Positions 1-9,658 of a stretch of 64,000 nucleotides of DNA are shown here, in pieces. Positions within the stretch are counted from its first letter, which is position 1; the number at the start of each line of letters is the position of its first letter. Location of the stretch: assembly GCA_937928775.1 (NCBI GenBank), contig CALFVI010000014.1:1-64000 (forward strand), in the 5' to 3' direction. The position numbers were made by a program, and so were the translations under genes. The notes beneath the pieces are model-generated. The model did no database searches, was not told the origin of the DNA, and was given only the letters and a program-made list of their open reading frames with translations. The stretch comes from an uncultured Elioraea sp. (GTDB lineage: Bacteria; Pseudomonadota; Alphaproteobacteria; Acetobacterales; Acetobacteraceae).

Positions 1-648
1 CTGGATGAAGTCGTCGTAGGGCCCGATGCGAATGTCACGCCCGCGGGCAGAGACGATGCCGGCAGTCACCGTACCGCCGAGGCCGAACGGGTTGCCGATG
101 GCAAGCACCCAGTCGCCGATCCGCAGGGCATCGGAGTTGCCGAAGCGGACCGGGATCAGCGGCTTCTCGGTTCGCACTTTCAAAAGCGCGAGGTCAGTGC
201 GCGGGTCCCGCCCAACCACCTCGGCGCGCAGGCTCGTATTGTCGTGCAGGATGACGTTCACCTCGTCCGCGCCGTCGATGACGTGGTTGTTGGTGACGAT
301 GAAGCCCTCGCCCCCCTCGTAGGCGATGATGAAGCCGGATCCGAGCGACTGCGCGCGGCGGGGCCTGTGCTGCGGGCCCTGACCCTGCCTCTGCTGGCGG
401 TCGAAGAACTCGCGGAAGAACTCCTCGAACGGCGAACCGGGCGGGAACTGCGGCGTCTCCGGCCCCTGGCGCTCGCGCCCGGCAACCACGGTCTGCGTCG
501 TGGAGATGTTCACGACCGAAGGCAGCAGCCGTTCGGCAAGGTCGGCGAAGCTTTCGGGGACCGCGCGCGCGAGCGCAGACGGGGCCGAGAGCGAAGCGGC
601 GAGCCCAATCGCCATGGCGGCGGCAAGGGTGCGGACTGTGCGGATCAT
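1..648 (-). CDS. Do/HtrA-family periplasmic serine protease (partial, C-terminus beyond window)
   Basis: Trypsin-like protease of the DegP/DegQ/MucD type, a periplasmic protease-chaperone that degrades misfolded envelope proteins. 216 codons lie in the window; the rest runs off the left edge. Residues 1-28 form a signal peptide ending near Ala-Leu-Ala. The protease domain shows the catalytic His in TNNHVIDGADEV (about H122) and the catalytic Asp in DPRTDLALLKV (about D152). The catalytic Ser (GNSGGP) and the PDZ domains would be outside the window, so they cannot be confirmed. The segment between residues 55 and 100 is rich in Gln/Arg/Pro, as in the LA loop of the family. The start ATG at 648 is preceded by GAGAGGA. 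It follows hflK-hflC-DUF2065 on the same strand, a common alphaproteobacterial order that links two proteolysis functions. Confidence 0.93.
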   Translation of the reverse strand, partial: MIRTVRTLAAAMAIGLAASLSAPSALARAVPESFADLAERLLPSVVNISTTQTVVAGRERQGPETPQFPPGSPFEEFFREFFDRQQRQGQGPQHRPRRAQSLGSGFIIAYEGGEGFIVTNNHVIDGADEVNVILHDNTSLRAEVVGRDPRTDLALLKVRTEKPLIPVRFGNSDALRIGDWVLAIGNPFGLGGTVTAGIVSARGRDIRIGPYDDFIQ

Positions 649-806
649 GTCGTGTCGAGTCCTCTCGAAAGGCTGGGTTGGAAGCCAGCCTTGGTCCTGG
701 TCCTCCGATCTTCGGGCAATGATTGCAACGCCGAAAGATGGGCAGCGGCCGGCTCCCGCGCTTCTGATCAGCGGGCGGCCTGATGGCCTCTGCCCGCTCC
801 CCGCGG

Positions 807-1001
807 TCACAGCGCGCCAACGACCAAAATCAAGACCGCGCCGCCTGCCGCGATGGCAAGGCCAAGGCCACGCAGCGTCGACTCAGGCAGAGCCGCCAGT
901 GTGCTGACGGCTCGCCGTACCGCGTCAGGGAACGCGGCGTAAATGAGCCCCTCGAGGGCGAGGACCAGCCCAATCCCGGCAAGCAGACCAGCAACGGTCA
1001 T
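807..1001 (-). CDS. DUF2065 (YjeT-like) small membrane protein
   Basis: A 64-residue protein with two hydrophobic segments (about residues 3-22 and 45-63) separated by a short basic loop containing LPESTLRGLGL. The pattern LxLEGLIYAAFP...LPxSTLRGLGLAIAAGG matches DUF2065/YjeT, a family of tiny inner-membrane proteins of unknown function that are often encoded beside hflK-hflC, as here. It lies 54 nt downstream of hflC on the same strand and is presumably co-transcribed. Function is unknown; association with the HflKC complex is inference from position only. Confidence 0.85.
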   Translation of the reverse strand: MTVAGLLAGIGLVLALEGLIYAAFPDAVRRAVSTLAALPESTLRGLGLAIAAGGAVLILVVGAL

Positions 1002-1055
1002 GCAGCCGCCGAAGCAACCGCCTGGCCCCTCGGCCCTGGCCTGCTGTCGGCTCCC

Positions 1056-1955
1056 TCAGCGTGCCTCCGCCGCCCGCACATCTTTCGGGATTTCGCGGAA
1101 GAAGCGGAAGAACTCGCTGTCAGGCGTAAGCACAAGACGAGACTGCGCCTCCTCGCCGAAGGCCTCGCGATAGGCTTGCATCGAGCGCCAGAAGGCGAAG
1201 AACTCGCGGTCGCGGTTAAACGCGTCGGCGAAGATTCTGATCGCCTCCTGCTCGCCCGACCCGCGAATGATGTCCGCTTGCGCCTGGGCTTCGGCCAGGA
1301 TGACGGTGCGCTCGCGTTCGGCGGAAGCGCGAATCCGGGCCGCGACTTCGGCACCTTCCGCGCGCGCCTCACGCGCAACACGCTCGCGCTCCGTCTGCAT
1401 CCGCGACAGGATCGCCTGCGTGTTCTCCTCCGGCAGGTCGGCACGGCGGATCCGCACGTCCTCGACGTGAATGCCGAACCGGCGGGCCTCGGCGTTCACC
1501 TGCTGGCGTATCTCAGACATGATGCGCGCGCGATCCTCAGACAGAACGGACAGCAGAGGCTCGTTGCCGAGCACGCGGCGCAGAGCCGAAGGGACAATCG
1601 AGGACAGGCGGGCCCTGATCGCGCCTTCGCCGAAACCCACCGTCTGGAAGTACTGCAGAGGATCGACGATGCGGAAGCGGGTGAAGGTGTCGACAATCAG
1701 ACGCCGCTGATCGCCCAAAATCACCTCCTCCGGCCGTCCCTCAAAGTCGAGCAGACGACGGTCGAAGCTGATCGTGTTCTGGATAAACGGGATCTTCGCG
1801 TGCAGCCCGGGTTCGGTGATCACGCGCACAGGCTTGCCGAACTGAACGACCAGCACCTGCTCCGTCTGGTGCACGGTAAACAGGGTGGACAGCGTGACCA
1901 CGCCGGCGACGACGACGCCGATCGCGCCACCGATGAGTGCTTTCTGGTTCATCAC
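1056..1955 (-). CDS. hflC: HflC, SPFH/band-7 modulator of FtsH protease
   Basis: A 299-residue SPFH (prohibitin/stomatin) protein. It has one N-terminal membrane segment (about residues 7-27), then the band-7 domain beginning VHQTEQVLVVQFGKPVRV, then a charged coiled coil (about 180-230) rich in Arg/Glu/Ala. With HflK it forms the large periplasmically exposed cage that surrounds FtsH and modulates its degradation of membrane and cytosolic substrates. Length and layout are normal for HflC. It starts 21 nt after the hflK stop, so the two are in one operon in the usual K-C order. Two Met codons are adjacent at the start, so either could be used. Confidence 0.96.
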   Translation of the reverse strand: MMNQKALIGGAIGVVVAGVVTLSTLFTVHQTEQVLVVQFGKPVRVITEPGLHAKIPFIQNTISFDRRLLDFEGRPEEVILGDQRRLIVDTFTRFRIVDPLQYFQTVGFGEGAIRARLSSIVPSALRRVLGNEPLLSVLSEDRARIMSEIRQQVNAEARRFGIHVEDVRIRRADLPEENTQAILSRMQTERERVAREARAEGAEVAARIRASAERERTVILAEAQAQADIIRGSGEQEAIRIFADAFNRDREFFAFWRSMQAYREAFGEEAQSRLVLTPDSEFFRFFREIPKDVRAAEAR

Positions 1956-1976
1956 ATGTGTCTCCTCGGCTCGCGC

Positions 1977-3179
1977 TCAGCGGATGGTAGCGCCGGTTCC
2001 GCTCACCCGCGCGGCGGGACCCACCGCGGGCGCGGCGGGGCCCGACGGCAAGGGGGGCGGGCGGTCACTGCCGCTCGCGGGGCGCTGCTGCTGCGCGGGA
2101 GCGACAGCGCGGTTGAGGTCGCCGAGCGGCAGGAACGGTACCAGGTTCTGCACCCGCTCGTCGACAACGACGGTGGGCGAGATGCGCAAGATGTCCTCCA
2201 TCGTCTCGAGATAAAGACGAAGCCGGGTGACGTCGCGCGCCTGGTCGTAGGCCTGATAGACCTGGATGAAGCGCTGCGCCTCGCCGCGGGCACGGGCGAT
2301 GCGCGCTTCGCGATCGCCCTGCGCTTCCTGCACCAGGCGTTCGGCCTCACCGCGGGCGCGCGGGATGATGTCGTTGCGGAACGCCTCGGCTTCGTTGCGC
2401 AGACGCTCGCGGTCGGCATTGGCGCGCTGCACGTCGCGGAAGGCGTCGATCACTGCTGCCGGCGGGTCGACCTTCTGCAGCTGAACCTGCGCCACCTCGA
2501 TGCCCGCTCGATACTGGTCGAGCATCGCTTGGGTGCCAGCACGCACCGCCTGTTCGATCTGGGCACGGGCTTCGGTAAGCGCGGGCTGGATCGGCGTCTT
2601 GCCGATCACCTCGCGCATCACGGACTCTGCCGCGCTCTTTACCGCCTGTTCGGGATTACGGATGTTGAACAGGAAGTCGCCAGCGTCACGGATGCGCCAG
2701 AATACAGCGAAGTTGATGTCAATGATGTTCTCGTCGCCGGTCAGCATCAAGCTCTCTTCCGGCACGACTCGTGTGGGCACGGGCCGTGCTCCCTCGACCT
2801 CGCTGCGAAACCCGACGTCGATCCTATTGATCCGCGTGACGCGCGGCGTGGTCACGCTTTCGATCGGCCACGGCAAGGCATAGTTTAGGCCGGGCGGCGT
2901 GGTTCGGTTGAAGGCGCCAAAGCGCAACACCACACCCTGTTCGTCCGGCTGGACACGATAGAAACCCGAAAGCAGCCAGCCGCCGACCAGCACCGCAAAG
3001 GCGATGGCGAGCGCGCGACCGCCGCCGAAGCCCCGCGGCAGGAAGCGGCGGGCGAACTCCTGCCCTTTGCGCAGAAGCTCATCGAGATTTGGCGGCTGCG
3101 GCATGCCGCCGCCACCCCCCCAAGGTCCGCCTGGCCGACTTCCCCAAGGGTTGCCACCGGTGTTGTTGGTCCAAGGCAT
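1977..3179 (-). CDS. hflK: HflK, SPFH/band-7 modulator of FtsH protease
   Basis: A 400-residue partner of HflC. The cytosolic N-terminus is Gly/Pro/Trp-rich (residues 1-27) as in other HflK proteins. It is followed by a membrane segment at about residues 57-77 (LAIAFAVLVGGWLLSGFYRV), the band-7 domain, and an Ala/Arg/Glu coiled coil. The C-terminal ~40 residues are Pro/Ala-rich. I chose the ATG at 3179 over longer in-frame options because GGGGAAGGG lies about 10 nt upstream and because the MPWTNN start resembles the family. The gene is divergent from mrp; the ~150 bp between them must hold both promoters. Confidence 0.95.
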   Translation of the reverse strand: MPWTNNTGGNPWGSRPGGPWGGGGGMPQPPNLDELLRKGQEFARRFLPRGFGGGRALAIAFAVLVGGWLLSGFYRVQPDEQGVVLRFGAFNRTTPPGLNYALPWPIESVTTPRVTRINRIDVGFRSEVEGARPVPTRVVPEESLMLTGDENIIDINFAVFWRIRDAGDFLFNIRNPEQAVKSAAESVMREVIGKTPIQPALTEARAQIEQAVRAGTQAMLDQYRAGIEVAQVQLQKVDPPAAVIDAFRDVQRANADRERLRNEAEAFRNDIIPRARGEAERLVQEAQGDREARIARARGEAQRFIQVYQAYDQARDVTRLRLYLETMEDILRISPTVVVDERVQNLVPFLPLGDLNRAVAPAQQQRPASGSDRPPPLPSGPAAPAVGPAARVSGTGATIR

Positions 3180-3330
3180 GCGTCGCCCTTCCCCGGTCTC
3201 CGTTGGAAGTTGCCGGACCACACCCCATCTCCCGCCATCGGCGCTGCTAGGAAGGAGCGTGTGGCGGGCACTTGGGCTCGCCCCCGGCACGTGCGCGGCA
3301 TATGGACAGGTTCAAAGGGAGTTTCAAGCG

Positions 3331-4434
3331 ATGGCGGAAGTAACCGAGGCAGCTGTGCGCGCCGCTCTCGCCTCTGTGCGCGATCCGGCGACGGGCCGGG
3401 ACCTTGTCTCGCTCGGCTGGGTTGGCGGCGTGGACATCCGCGACGGGCTCGTGCGCCTCACCCTTGAGGTTCCCCGGGAACGTGCAGCCGCGCTTGAGCC
3501 GGTCCGCCGTGCGGCTGAGGCGGCGATCCAAGCCTTGCCCGGCGTGCTGAACGCATCCGCCGTGCTAACCGCGCACCGCGCCGCCCCAGCCCCGGCGCAA
3601 AGCGCAGCACAGCCGCAGAAACCCGCCCAGCTGCTGTCGAATGCCCGCGCCATCGTCGCCGTCGCCTCCGGCAAGGGCGGCGTCGGCAAATCCACCACCG
3701 CGGTCAATCTCGCCATTGCCCTCGCCCAAGAGGGTCTCGCGGTTGGCCTCCTTGATGCCGACATCTACGGACCCTCCCTTCCCCGCATGCTCGGCATCCG
3801 CGGCCGCCCGCTTGCCTCGGGCAACTTGATCCAGCCGATGGAAAAATGGGGGCTGAAGGTGATGTCCATCGGGTTCCTGGTCGAGGAAGAGACGCCGATG
3901 ATCTGGCGCGGGCCGATGGTGATGGGCGCGCTCGAGCAGATGATGGGCCAGGTCGCTTGGGGCCCGCTCGACATTATGGTGGTCGACATGCCGCCCGGCA
4001 CCGGTGATGCACAGCTGACGATGGCGCAGCGCGTGCCTCTGACGGGAGCGGTGATCGTCTCCACGCCGCAGGACGTGGCGCTGATCGATGCGCGGCGCGG
4101 CATTGCCATGTTCGCCCGCACCAACGTGCCCGTGCTCGGGCTAATCGAGAACATGAGCTTCTTTTGCTGCCCGAACTGCGGGCACCGCAGCGACATTTTC
4201 GGCCATGGTGGGGCGCGTCGTGAAGCGGAGCGGCTGGGCACGGAGTTCCTCGGTGAGATCCCGATCGCGCTTGACATCCGCACCACCTCCGATGAGGGCA
4301 CCCCGATCACCGCCACGCTTCCCGATGGGGCAGAAGCGCGGCTCTATCGCGCGATTGCGCGCAGGGTTTGGGAGAAGTGCGAAACAGCGCTGGCGAAGCG
4401 CGCAGCAGAGGCGCCGCGGATCATCTTTGAGTAG
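3331..4434 (+). CDS. mrp: Mrp/ApbC-type P-loop iron-sulfur carrier ATPase
   Basis: A 367-residue protein of the Mrp/NBP35 family, which binds and transfers Fe-S clusters to target enzymes. An N-terminal MIP18-like (DUF59) domain (about 1-80) is joined by an Ala/Pro/Gln linker to the ParA-like ATPase domain. The deviant Walker A motif ASGKGGVGKST is at about 112-122, with the second conserved Lys that marks MinD/ParA relatives. Near the C-terminus FFCCPNCGHRSDIFG carries the paired cysteines expected to hold the bridging cluster. The start at 3331 has AAGGGAG nine bases upstream; longer in-frame starts reach back into the hflK N-terminus and look unlikely. The gene is monocistronic as far as can be seen. 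Confidence 0.95.
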   Translation: MAEVTEAAVRAALASVRDPATGRDLVSLGWVGGVDIRDGLVRLTLEVPRERAAALEPVRRAAEAAIQALPGVLNASAVLTAHRAAPAPAQSAAQPQKPAQLLSNARAIVAVASGKGGVGKSTTAVNLAIALAQEGLAVGLLDADIYGPSLPRMLGIRGRPLASGNLIQPMEKWGLKVMSIGFLVEEETPMIWRGPMVMGALEQMMGQVAWGPLDIMVVDMPPGTGDAQLTMAQRVPLTGAVIVSTPQDVALIDARRGIAMFARTNVPVLGLIENMSFFCCPNCGHRSDIFGHGGARREAERLGTEFLGEIPIALDIRTTSDEGTPITATLPDGAEARLYRAIARRVWEKCETALAKRAAEAPRIIFE

Positions 4435-4492
4435 GCGCCACCGACCGCCGCGCACCGCTCGAGGTCACGGTCGCGACAAGGAGGAGGCCAAG

Positions 4493-4515
4493 GCGCCGGC
4501 CGTCAGGGCCGGCGC
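4493..4515 (+). terminator. GC-rich hairpin downstream of mrp, possible terminator
   Basis: GCGCCGGCC (4493-4501) pairs perfectly with GGCCGGCGC (4507-4515) around the loop GTCAG. The stem is 58 nt after the mrp stop. Only two T residues follow, so intrinsic termination would be weak; it could instead stabilise the 3' end. Confidence 0.4.
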
Positions 4516-4699
4516 TTCGGTCGCGACAGAGAGGTGGGCGGCGAGCGACGCCGCCACGGCCTGATCCGCCCCTTTCCGCCGGGCTCGAAGCGCGAGGAAG
4601 GTGCGTGTACCATCACGCCCAAGGATGGCAGGCGCAGCACCGCACAGACAAGGTCGAGGTAGAAGAGCGGGTTAGGATAAGGCTCACCGGCCCCACACC

Positions 4700-4717
4700 C
4701 CTTGCGCTAGCGCAAGG
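4700..4717. promoter_or_regulatory. 18-bp perfect palindrome, candidate operator
   Basis: CCTTGCGCTAGCGCAAGG is fully self-complementary with no spacer, and lies 88 bp upstream of the small gene at 4806. Such a site suits a homodimeric repressor. No cognate regulator gene is adjacent, so the role is inferred from symmetry alone. Confidence 0.35.
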
Positions 4718-4805
4718 CAGAACGCGTTTGTCTTGCCCACGCTGCTCTATCGATCATGAAACACGCGCGCGATGGGTGAGTGCGCGGGCTGCGGAGGAGG
4801 CGTCG

Positions 4806-5132
4806 ATGAACAATGGACCCGGCATGATGTCCTGTTTCGCTTCGGGACAGATGACTCCCCCGTCGGGGGAATCTGCAACGTGGGCTGCGCTCGGCACGGC
4901 CGATGATGCGCCGTCCGGCTTGGAGGCGAACGGTGAGGACGATCCGCTGTTCCTGCAGATCCGGCTTGCCGAACTCAGCGGGGCGCTGGCGATGATGGAC
5001 CGCAGCTTGCGCGAAGCGCGGCGCTGCGGCATCCCTGTGAGTGACCGGCACACCCGGCTGGCCGCCGACATTTGGGCCGCACAGCGTCTCCTGCGCCGCA
5101 TCGCCTCGCAACTCTCCCTGCCCCGGGCATAG
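4806..5132 (+). CDS. Hypothetical protein, 108 residues
   Basis: I do not recognise this protein. The ATG at 4806 has a strong GGAGGAGG ribosome-binding site seven bases upstream, which supports it as a real gene and decides the start. Residues 1-50 are polar and low in secondary structure (Ser/Gly/Pro/Asp). Residues 52-105 would form two amphipathic helices (LFLQIRLAELSGALAMMDR and AADIWAAQRLLRRIASQL) separated by RRCGIPVSDRH. No signal peptide or membrane segment is evident. It stands alone, convergent with thyX. A small helical adaptor or regulator is conceivable, but nothing in the sequence assigns a job. Confidence 0.65.
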   Translation: MNNGPGMMSCFASGQMTPPSGESATWAALGTADDAPSGLEANGEDDPLFLQIRLAELSGALAMMDRSLREARRCGIPVSDRHTRLAADIWAAQRLLRRIASQLSLPRA

Positions 5133-5166
5133 GCCGGGGCGCGCGCCCCGGCAGCACTGCGGCCCC

Positions 5167-6105
5167 TCATGCGGGCAGGCCCAGGGCAGCGCGAAACTCC
5201 TTCCACTCCCGACGGCTAAGGCCGCTTGTTTCTGCCGTCACCACCTCGCCTGCCAGCATGCGCTTAAGGCAAGCGAGCATAGGGGCTGAGAACGTCACCG
5301 CAGAAAGTCGATAGTCGCGGAACGCCCGCGCCGTAATCGGCACCCAGGCGTCAAGCACGCCCAGGATCGCTTCGGCGTAGGCGCGGATTTCGTACTGCGC
5401 GTGCGCATCCGCCCTCAGCCTGAGGAAATGCATCAGATTATGCAGGTTTGTTTTCCAGTACCACTGCGTGTAGACGTTGAGGGTAAGGTTCATCCGCGCC
5501 AATTCTCGCGCCAGTCCCGGCCGGTCCGGGTCGAGCGGGGTGGCCTCCTCAGTCTCGTTCAGTAGCCAAAGGTAGTGGTCGTAGCAGCGCGCAGCATCCT
5601 CGCGCAGGAGCCTGAGCACTGCCTCGGCATGCTCGGGCGTCAGCGCCGCACCCCGGCCCTGCCGGTTGGTTGCGCTTTGTTGTGCCAGATGTTCAGGGGA
5701 AGGAATATAGAACTCGCGATCGAGCACCGAATAGCGGGCGGAATATTCGTTCACGCTCGCCGTGCGGTGGCGGATCCATTGTCTGGCGACGAAGATCGGC
5801 AGCTTTACATGCAGCTTGATCTCCGCCATTTCGAACGGCGTGGTGTGCCAGTGCCGCATCAGGTAGCGGATGAGGCCCTCGTCGTCCTGCACCCGCTTCG
5901 TGCCGCGCCCGTAGGAGACGCGCGCTGCCTGCACCACCGCCGCATCATCCCCCATATAGTCGACGACACGCACGAACCCGTGGTCGAGCACCGGAATGGG
6001 GCGGTAGAGAAGGGCCTCCATCGCGGGCACAGTCGCGCGCAAGGTGGGATGCGGTTGCGCGCGCGCCTCCTCGATCTCGCGCGCCTGTGCCTGCGTCAGC
6101 TCCAT
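5167..6105 (-). CDS. thyX: ThyX, FAD-dependent thymidylate synthase
   Basis: A 312-residue flavin-dependent thymidylate synthase. It makes dTMP from dUMP with methylenetetrahydrofolate as carbon donor and NADPH-reduced FAD as reductant, without producing dihydrofolate. The family signature RHRxxSxNExSxRY is intact as [14 protein letters not shown] at about residues 112-125. The start at 6105 is preceded by AAAAGGA at good spacing; a GTG six codons upstream (6123) is possible but has no comparable site. The upstream flank faces the tmRNA gene on the other strand, so the two are divergent and share about 70 bp of control region. Confidence 0.96.
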   Translation of the reverse strand: MELTQAQAREIEEARAQPHPTLRATVPAMEALLYRPIPVLDHGFVRVVDYMGDDAAVVQAARVSYGRGTKRVQDDEGLIRYLMRHWHTTPFEMAEIKLHVKLPIFVARQWIRHRTASVNEYSARYSVLDREFYIPSPEHLAQQSATNRQGRGAALTPEHAEAVLRLLREDAARCYDHYLWLLNETEEATPLDPDRPGLARELARMNLTLNVYTQWYWKTNLHNLMHFLRLRADAHAQYEIRAYAEAILGVLDAWVPITARAFRDYRLSAVTFSAPMLACLKRMLAGEVVTAETSGLSRREWKEFRAALGLPA

Positions 6106-6175
6106 GCCCAGGTTCCTTTTCACGCGGACTCGTGTCGGCCTTCCTTGCGAAGCCTCGATTTCCTATATTCCCGCC

Positions 6176-6420
6176 CGCCGGAGCAATCCGGCTATGGCGA
6201 TAAACGGCGAACGGAATAGGCGTTGCGGACCCGGGGGCAGTGCCCGGCGCCTCCACCATTCTCTGCCGCGGCTGGCGCGGCCAGGCGGGGGCGAAACAGG
6301 CTCGACGCGCGCGGTAAAGGTTCGCCTTTCGCCCGGCATGGTACCGCCGTTATCGGGCCGATCCACAAGTGCCAACGACAACAGCCGTTTGGCGCTCGCT
6401 GCCTGACCTAGCTTAGGCAA
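6176..6420 (+). ncRNA. ssrA: Two-piece, circularly permuted tmRNA (ssrA)
   Basis: Alphaproteobacterial tmRNA gene with the 3' acceptor segment placed before the 5' coding segment. Acceptor piece: ends in CCA at 6256-6258, with a T-arm of CCGGG (6231-6235), 7-nt loop GGCAGTG and CCCGG (6243-6247), and acceptor 3' strand CGCCTCC (6248-6254). Coding piece: begins with GGGGGCG (6287-6293), which pairs with CGCCTCC and gives a G3-U70 wobble (6289 with 6252), the alanine identity element. The tag reading frame runs from GCC at 6371 to TGA at 6404-6406 and encodes ANDNSRLALAA. Bases 6259-6286 are the spacer removed in maturation. A GNRA-capped hairpin (6177-6192) opens the acceptor piece; the outer 5' and 3' ends are estimates. 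Function: rescues stalled ribosomes and tags nascent chains for proteolysis. Confidence 0.93.
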
Positions 6421-6429
6421 GCGCGGTTC

Positions 6430-6457
6430 GGGGGGCACCGGGCAACAGAAGCCCCCC
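6430..6457 (+). terminator. Possible terminator after tmRNA
   Basis: GGGGGGC (6430-6436) can pair with GCCCCCC (6451-6457) across a 14-nt loop, just after the tmRNA coding piece and before sspB. The following bases are ACTCTCTC rather than a T-run, so efficiency is uncertain. Confidence 0.4.
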
Positions 6458-6530
6458 ACTCTCTCGCCAGCGGGCGGCGGATTGCCCGGCGGCGAGGGAC
6501 AGTCGCAACGGGAGAGCGGGCCGCGACAGC

Positions 6531-7055
6531 ATGGGCGCCGAAGAACCGGGACTGGGTAACAGCCTCCTTCCATACGAAACCTGGATCGAGGAGAGCCTGC
6601 GCCATGTCGTGCGCGCCGCCCTAACCGCCGTCGCCCGCGACGGGCTGCCCGGCGACCATCACTTTTACCTCACGTTCCGCACCGACCATCCGGAGGTGGA
6701 GCTGCCGGCGCGGCTACGCGCGCAATACCCGCACGAAATGACGATCGTCCTACAGCACCAGTTCGATGCGCTGGAGACCGACACGGACGGCTTCTCTGTC
6801 ACCCTCTACTTCGGCGGCGTACCGGCACGGTTGCGAATCGCTTGGGGCGCCATCACGCAGTTCACGGACCCTTCGGTCCGCTTCGGCCTGCGCTTCAAGG
6901 CCGCACTAGATCAGCCTGACACGGTAAACCAAACGAGCGTGGACGAGACCCCCAACCAACCCGCGCCTGCGGCGGGTCAGACCGCGCAACAGGCTGACCG
7001 CCCTGCCCACGTGGTCAGCCTGGACGCCTTCCGCAAACGCCCCCCCAAACCCTGA
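6531..7055 (+). CDS. sspB: SspB-family ClpXP adaptor
   Basis: A 174-residue protein of the alphaproteobacterial SspB (stringent starvation protein B) family. The core from residue 14 to about 128 carries the family blocks LPGDHHFYLTFRTDHP, EMTIVLQHQFDALE and FSVTLYFGG, ending DPSVRFGLRF. After that comes a Pro/Gln/Thr-rich flexible linker and a short C-terminal tail VVSLDAFRKRPPKP, which resembles the ClpX-binding motif that tethers the adaptor. SspB binds the tmRNA-encoded tag and delivers tagged proteins to ClpXP. The gene sits 74 nt beyond the tmRNA region on the same strand, so tag and tag-reader are neighbours. The ribosome-binding site is weak (GGGAGAG 14 nt upstream). Confidence 0.93.
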   Translation: MGAEEPGLGNSLLPYETWIEESLRHVVRAALTAVARDGLPGDHHFYLTFRTDHPEVELPARLRAQYPHEMTIVLQHQFDALETDTDGFSVTLYFGGVPARLRIAWGAITQFTDPSVRFGLRFKAALDQPDTVNQTSVDETPNQPAPAAGQTAQQADRPAHVVSLDAFRKRPPKP

Positions 7056-7155
7056 CCCGCTTGCGCGATCAGGCACCCCGGGCCGGGATGGCCCACCCGC
7101 CACGGACATGCCATAAGCGATCCGACCAGACACAAGAGCAAGGAGCGCCCCCGCA

Positions 7156-8811
<1,656 letters not shown>

Positions 8812-8876
8812 ACCGGACCGGACGGACCGCCCATCACAGAAGACCAGCCCGCCCCTCCCGCCCCCTCTGGAGACCC

Positions 8877-9263
8877 ATGCGCCGTCACATCAGCTCAGGC
8901 TCCCGCTTCGAGGCGGAAATCGGCTACTCCCGTGCCGTCGTCGACGGCGACTATGTCTGGGTTTCCGGCACCACGGGCTATGACTACACGACCATGACCA
9001 TCGCCGACGACGTCACCGCCCAGGCGGAGCAGGCGTTCCACAACATCGAGACCGCCCTGCGCGAAGCGGGGTGCACGCTCGACGACGTGGTGCGCGCGCT
9101 GTTCATCGTGCCGAGGCGGGAGGACTGGCCGCCGTGCTGGCCTGTGATCAAGCACCACCTAGGCCGCGCCCGTCCGACCTCCACCCTGATTCACGCCGCC
9201 CTGCAGGACGAGGCAATGCGGATCGAAATCGAAGTCACCGCCCGCCTGCCCCGACTTGCCTGA
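8877..9263 (+). CDS. ridA: RidA-family enamine/imine deaminase
   Basis: A 128-residue YjgF/YER057c/UK114 protein. Family members are trimers that hydrolyse reactive enamine/imine intermediates such as 2-aminoacrylate. Visible signatures are the N-terminal EAEIGYSRAVVDGDYVWVSG block, the QAFHNIETALREAG helix, and near the C-terminus the region where the substrate-carboxylate Arg (canonical IPxRxA) should lie; here it reads FIVPRREDW, so this is a divergent subgroup and the exact deaminase activity is unproved. The coding sequence begins 65 nt after the fumarase stop and its TGA overlaps the next start (TGATG). Confidence 0.85.
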   Translation: MRRHISSGSRFEAEIGYSRAVVDGDYVWVSGTTGYDYTTMTIADDVTAQAEQAFHNIETALREAGCTLDDVVRALFIVPRREDWPPCWPVIKHHLGRARPTSTLIHAALQDEAMRIEIEVTARLPRLA

Positions 9264-9658
9264 TGCGCTTCGCTGTCGATCGCCTCGATCACCTCGTCGT
9301 CACCGTGCGCGACGTCGACATTGCTGCCGCCTGGTATGCGCGCGTGCTGGGCATGGAGGTGGAAACCTACGGCCCTCATCTCCGCACCGCTCTCTTCTTC
9401 GGCGGGCAGAAGATCAACCTTCGGCCGGCGGACTGCACCCAGCAAGAGTGGTGGAGCGGCGTGAACGCAACCCCGGGCAGCCAGGATCTCTGCTTCGTCG
9501 TCACGGTCACGATCGAGGAGGTGATTGCCCATCTGCACGATCTCGGCGTCGCCATTGAGCTCGGTCCCCTCAAGCGAGACGGGGCGCTCGGCCCGATCAC
9601 CTCCGTCTGCTGCCGGGATCCGGACGGCAACCTAATCGAGATTGCGACCTACGCGTGA
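9263..9658 (+). CDS. VOC-superfamily (glyoxalase/dioxygenase-fold) protein
   Basis: A 131-residue vicinal-oxygen-chelate protein. It begins VDRLDHLVVTVRDVDIAAAWYARVLGM, the standard first half with a metal-ligand His, and ends CCRDPDGNLIEIATY, where the Glu is the usual second-half ligand. The two beta-alpha-beta-beta-beta modules of one subunit are complete. Substrate cannot be told; close families include lactoylglutathione lyase-like and fosfomycin-resistance-like proteins. The ATG overlaps the ridA stop by one base and its own TGA overlaps the next GTG, which argues for translational coupling in this operon. Confidence 0.88.
   Translation: MRFAVDRLDHLVVTVRDVDIAAAWYARVLGMEVETYGPHLRTALFFGGQKINLRPADCTQQEWWSGVNATPGSQDLCFVVTVTIEEVIAHLHDLGVAIELGPLKRDGALGPITSVCCRDPDGNLIEIATYA

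Larger units (their letters stand above)
4435..4805 (+). other. Intergenic region with hairpin and palindrome
   Basis: 371 bp between mrp and a small unknown gene, with no convincing coding sequence. It holds a GC-rich hairpin at 4493-4515 flanked by two near-identical copies of CGGTCGCGACA, and an 18-bp perfect palindrome at 4700-4717, both listed separately. Translated readings through it are Arg/Pro/Ala-rich and look like shadow frames. Confidence 0.5.

Noticed and set aside
783..2888. A 701-residue open frame on the plus strand across hflC and hflK
   Set aside because: Antisense to two clear SPFH genes; the translation is Arg/Ala/His-rich without domain signal, a GC-driven shadow.
6044..6406. 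A 120-residue plus-strand frame ending in ANDNSRLALAA
   Set aside because: Only the last codons are translated, as the tmRNA tag; the rest is tmRNA structure and thyX antisense.
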